The notes below the pieces were generated by a model. It was not told the DNA's origin, searched no databases, and was given only the letters and a program-made list of their open reading frames with translations. The position numbers and the translations under genes were made by a program. 64,000 bases of DNA from Halopiger xanaduensis SH-6 (lineage in GTDB: Archaea > Halobacteriota > Halobacteria > Halobacteriales > Natrialbaceae), in NCBI RefSeq assembly GCF_000217715.1, contig NC_015666.1:3422270-3486269 (forward strand), written 5' to 3'. This document shows, in pieces, positions 63,838 to 64,000 of this stretch (its first letter is position 1; every line of letters begins with the position of its first letter).

Positions 63838-64000
63838 TCGCACGGGTGGACGACGTCCACCTAAAAGCGCGGCCATCAGCCGCGAAACGCGAGGCGGTTT
63901 CACCGCCGAGCGACACGATGCAGGTGATTTCCCTTCGCGGACATCACCCACGCATAATTCCTTCCGGAAACTACACCGACCAGCGACGGTGTCGCCCGTT
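63838..64000. other. Hairpin-rich stretch behind tRNA-Leu, function unknown
   Basis: Consecutive hairpins are GGTGGAC-GAC-GTCCACC (63845-63861), CGCGGC-CATCA-GCCGCG (63869-63885) and GGCGGT-TTC-ACCGCC (63893-63907), followed by a looser GGTGAT/ATCACC pair (63923-63949). An open frame from ATG 63918 runs to the window edge (27 codons) with no recognisable family. It could be the end of a mobile element or of a gene outside the window. Confidence 0.4.

Overview
This window is chromosomal DNA of an extremely halophilic archaeon (class Halobacteria). The evidence is high GC content, very acidic predicted proteins, archaeal information-processing genes (L21e, Rpb4, aEF-1beta, Spt5, SecE, aMBF1), haloarchaeal families (NreA, Rnl3-type RNA ligase with its PIN partner, HVO_2753-like zinc-finger protein), twin-arginine/lipobox exported proteins, and AT-rich TATA-like boxes about 25-30 bp before many start codons. 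A member of the Natrialbales is my guess; the genus is not determined.

Layout. 1-320: start of a reverse-strand methionine synthase (cut by the window edge). 0.7-2.1 kb: GntP permease. 2.1-7.0 kb: reverse-strand information-processing block L21e - Rpb4 - DUF655 - (Usp) - RsmA - (MscS) - HemK2. 7.1-16.2 kb: trans-sulfuration enzyme, MBL hydrolase, RNA ligase and its PIN-domain partner with small zinc proteins, an MFS carrier, zinc-finger/aEF-1beta pair, NreA repair protein. 16.3-21.8 kb: cold-shock protein, NhaC antiporter, small membrane proteins and DUF proteins. 22-29.5 kb: PQQ-type propeller lipoprotein, CinA, sensor-domain protein, aminotransferase, Get3-type ATPase, Usp, MFS, tautomerase. 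29.6-38.5 kb: transport and repair (two MATE carriers, SLC13 carrier, SDR, endonuclease V, AN1-rhomboid). 38.7-43.7 kb: PolX, Mut7-C nuclease, PHP protein, SecE-Spt5. 44-46.3 kb: F420 oxidoreductase and HtrA. 46.5-61.9 kb: a sugar island. 62-64 kb: AlaX editing protein, aMBF1, tRNA-Leu(GAG) and an unexplained hairpin-rich stretch.

The sugar island is a coherent maltodextrin/glucose module. An ABC importer (lipoprotein binding protein, two permeases, MalK-type ATPase) brings in oligosaccharides. A GH13 enzyme and a GH15 glucoamylase, both without export signals, cut them to glucose in the cytoplasm. Glucose dehydrogenase, gluconate dehydratase and KDPG aldolase carry out three steps of the semiphosphorylative Entner-Doudoroff pathway. 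A TrmB-family regulator sits in the middle, and TrmB-type sites lie before the glucose dehydrogenase and one gluconate dehydratase gene. KDG kinase is not in the window. The island is flanked by two near-identical gluconate dehydratase genes in direct orientation.

Most unusual observation: directly behind three genes (spt5 and both gluconate dehydratase genes) lie arrays of short perfect hairpins. In these arrays the last codons plus stop of the gene recur once or twice downstream at about 50-58 bp intervals, with the same amino acids but different synonymous codons and stop codons. The hairpin sequences differ between spt5 and the dehydratases while the architecture is the same, so this looks like footprints of a process acting on gene 3' ends rather than copies of one repeat family.
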